From assembly GCF_009720525.1 (NCBI RefSeq), contig NZ_CP043930.1, forward strand, positions 1,364,001-1,428,000: 64,000 nt of DNA. Reading direction: 5' to 3'. Of this stretch, positions 63,080-64,000 are shown in pieces. This stretch comes from Gimesia benthica. GTDB taxonomy: Bacteria > Planctomycetota > Planctomycetia > Planctomycetales > Planctomycetaceae. Positions within the stretch are counted from its first letter, which is position 1. Every line of letters starts with the position of its first letter. Position numbers and translations under genes: made by a program. Below the pieces are notes generated by a model. It saw only the letters and a program-made list of their open reading frames with translations. It searched no databases and was not told where the DNA came from.

Positions 63080-63214
63080 CCGCGCGCTGTTGAGCAGTCT
63101 CTTTTCTGTTTCCCTGCCTGCTGATGTTGTGCGCTCAAATGAACGCCTACGTTAAAGCAGGAGGTGATCCGCGTGCGATAGCCGGATCCAGCTCCAGTCT
63201 CTTGAGGTACCTTT

Positions 63215-64000
63215 ATGAACCAAACGACAGGTCAATTACCGACACAGCCAGTCAACGCCAGCCACAAACCGGTATTGTTTCTCGTACTCGCAATCATCGC
63301 GATTGTCGCCGGTGTGGGAATTTTCCAGTTCCGTTCACACAAACCAGCCACCGACTCAGCACCGGCTCCGGAAGAATCACAGCAGGCCGGGACCGCCTCA
63401 GAACAGGCTCCTCAGAAAGAGAATTCCGGGCCCGTTACCATCACCCTCCCCGAATCGAAGTGGAAGGTTTCCGGTTTGCAGATTGAACCGGTCGCAACGG
63501 GTCGTTTTGAAGAGACGATTCGCCTGACGGGTAAAGTCTCTTTGAACGAAGATAAGGTGGCTCACATCTACCCGATGGTCGAAGGCTCCGTTGACAAAGT
63601 TGATGTGGGACTGGGCCAGGTGGTGAAGGCCAACGATCTGCTGGTGGTCGTACACAGCCGGGAAATCGGTCAGGCGAAACTGGACCTGTACCAGGCACGA
63701 CTGCAGCAGGAAATGGCGGTGGTCAAAGACAAGATCCAGCAGGAAATCGCAACGAACACGAGGCAGTTACTGGCGGCGTTACGCAAGCGGGAGTCGATCA
63801 ACGAAATTGAAGAACGGTTTCGCAGTCGCAGCATGGGCGATTATCGGGAACGACTGTTGATGGCGTATGCCGGTTATCTTAAATCCGATGCCGATGTCGA
63901 ACGTCTGGAAGAACCGACCAAATCCGGAGCGGTCGCTTTCAAACAGCTGCATGCCGCAAAGTCCAGCCGCAATGCTGACCTGGCTGCGTTCCAGGCACGG
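63215..64000 (+). CDS. RND efflux periplasmic adaptor (CzcB/CusB-type), partial
   Basis: ATG 63215 with GAGG seven bases upstream opens a frame of 262 codons that runs off the window end. An N-terminal TM helix (PVLFLVLAIIAIVAGVGIFQ, about residues 19-38) is followed by a Gln/Ala/Pro-rich linker to about 75 and the beta-barrel/lipoyl start of a HlyD-type membrane fusion protein (IRLTGKVSLNEDKVAHIYPM, EGSVDKVDVGLGQVVKANDL, LVVVHSREIGQAKLDLYQAR). Adaptors of this type link an RND pump to a TolC-type channel, here probably the one at 60638. The hairpin and C-terminal domains lie outside the window. Confidence 0.92.
   Translation, partial: MNQTTGQLPTQPVNASHKPVLFLVLAIIAIVAGVGIFQFRSHKPATDSAPAPEESQQAGTASEQAPQKENSGPVTITLPESKWKVSGLQIEPVATGRFEETIRLTGKVSLNEDKVAHIYPMVEGSVDKVDVGLGQVVKANDLLVVVHSREIGQAKLDLYQARLQQEMAVVKDKIQQEIATNTRQLLAALRKRESINEIEERFRSRSMGDYRERLLMAYAGYLKSDADVERLEEPTKSGAVAFKQLHAAKSSRNADLAAFQAR

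Overview
The window looks like a chromosomal segment of a planctomycete, most likely close to Gimesia/Planctomyces. This is inferred from gene content: paired DUF1559 pseudopilin-like proteins, a PSD1-type cytochrome/DUF1549/DUF1553 protein followed by a DUF1501 protein, ECF sigma factors next to modular Ser/Thr kinases, EF-hand and LamG proteins, and two giant surface proteins with the N-terminal LEDRTLLT motif that planctomycetes put on very large exported proteins. I saw no rRNA, tRNA, CRISPR array, insertion sequence, prophage or plasmid replication gene.

Layout. 1-2558: a partial D-aminoacylase-type amidohydrolase (-) divergent from a XylR-like AraC regulator (+), with a perfect palindrome between them, then a small secreted protein. 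3101-14062: a co-oriented block of ECF sigma factor, a 1374-residue receptor-like kinase (zinc motif, kinase, TM, LamG, FGE-sulfatase, two LamG), a GYF-domain membrane protein, a pseudopilin-like protein and a 32-loop EF-hand protein built of three 350-residue repeats. 14181-16947 (-): a small lipoprotein, a DUF1559 protein and a SOUL heme-binding protein. 17254-23474 (+): a beta-barrel-like protein and the PSD1/DUF1501 pair. 23560-46028 (-): two head-to-tail giant paralogous surface proteins of about 2723 and 4646 residues, together a third of the window. 46748-56888: an MFS transporter, a GT39-like membrane glycosyltransferase, a membrane protein, a second ECF sigma/kinase pair, an SMP-30-like propeller, a neutral-ceramidase-like protein and a CsaA-like protein. 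56898-60181 (-): a beta-helix protein, a Cu/Zn superoxide dismutase and a DUF892 ferritin-like protein. 60638-64000: a TolC-type channel lipoprotein (-) divergent from a small His/Cys-containing secreted protein and a partial RND adaptor (+), i.e. one end of a heavy-metal efflux locus.

How the genes fit together. Much of the window concerns the cell surface. Two sigma/kinase pairs would connect external signals to transcription; one kinase carries an HX3CX2C zinc motif like that of anti-sigma factors. The GYF, pseudopilin and EF-hand genes sit close together and may form one calcium-dependent envelope unit. The two giant proteins share an architecture: LEDRTLLT export motif, FG-GAP propeller, long beta-repeat stalk, C-terminal HExxH metallopeptidase-like domain.

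Quality warning. Three genes (18433-21947, 23560-31730, 32090-46028) are each continuous except for one or two apparent single-base deletions in G/C runs, four in all. Restoring one base at each site gives reading frames divisible by three with no internal break. I annotate them as single genes and treat the shifts as probable sequencing or assembly errors until checked.
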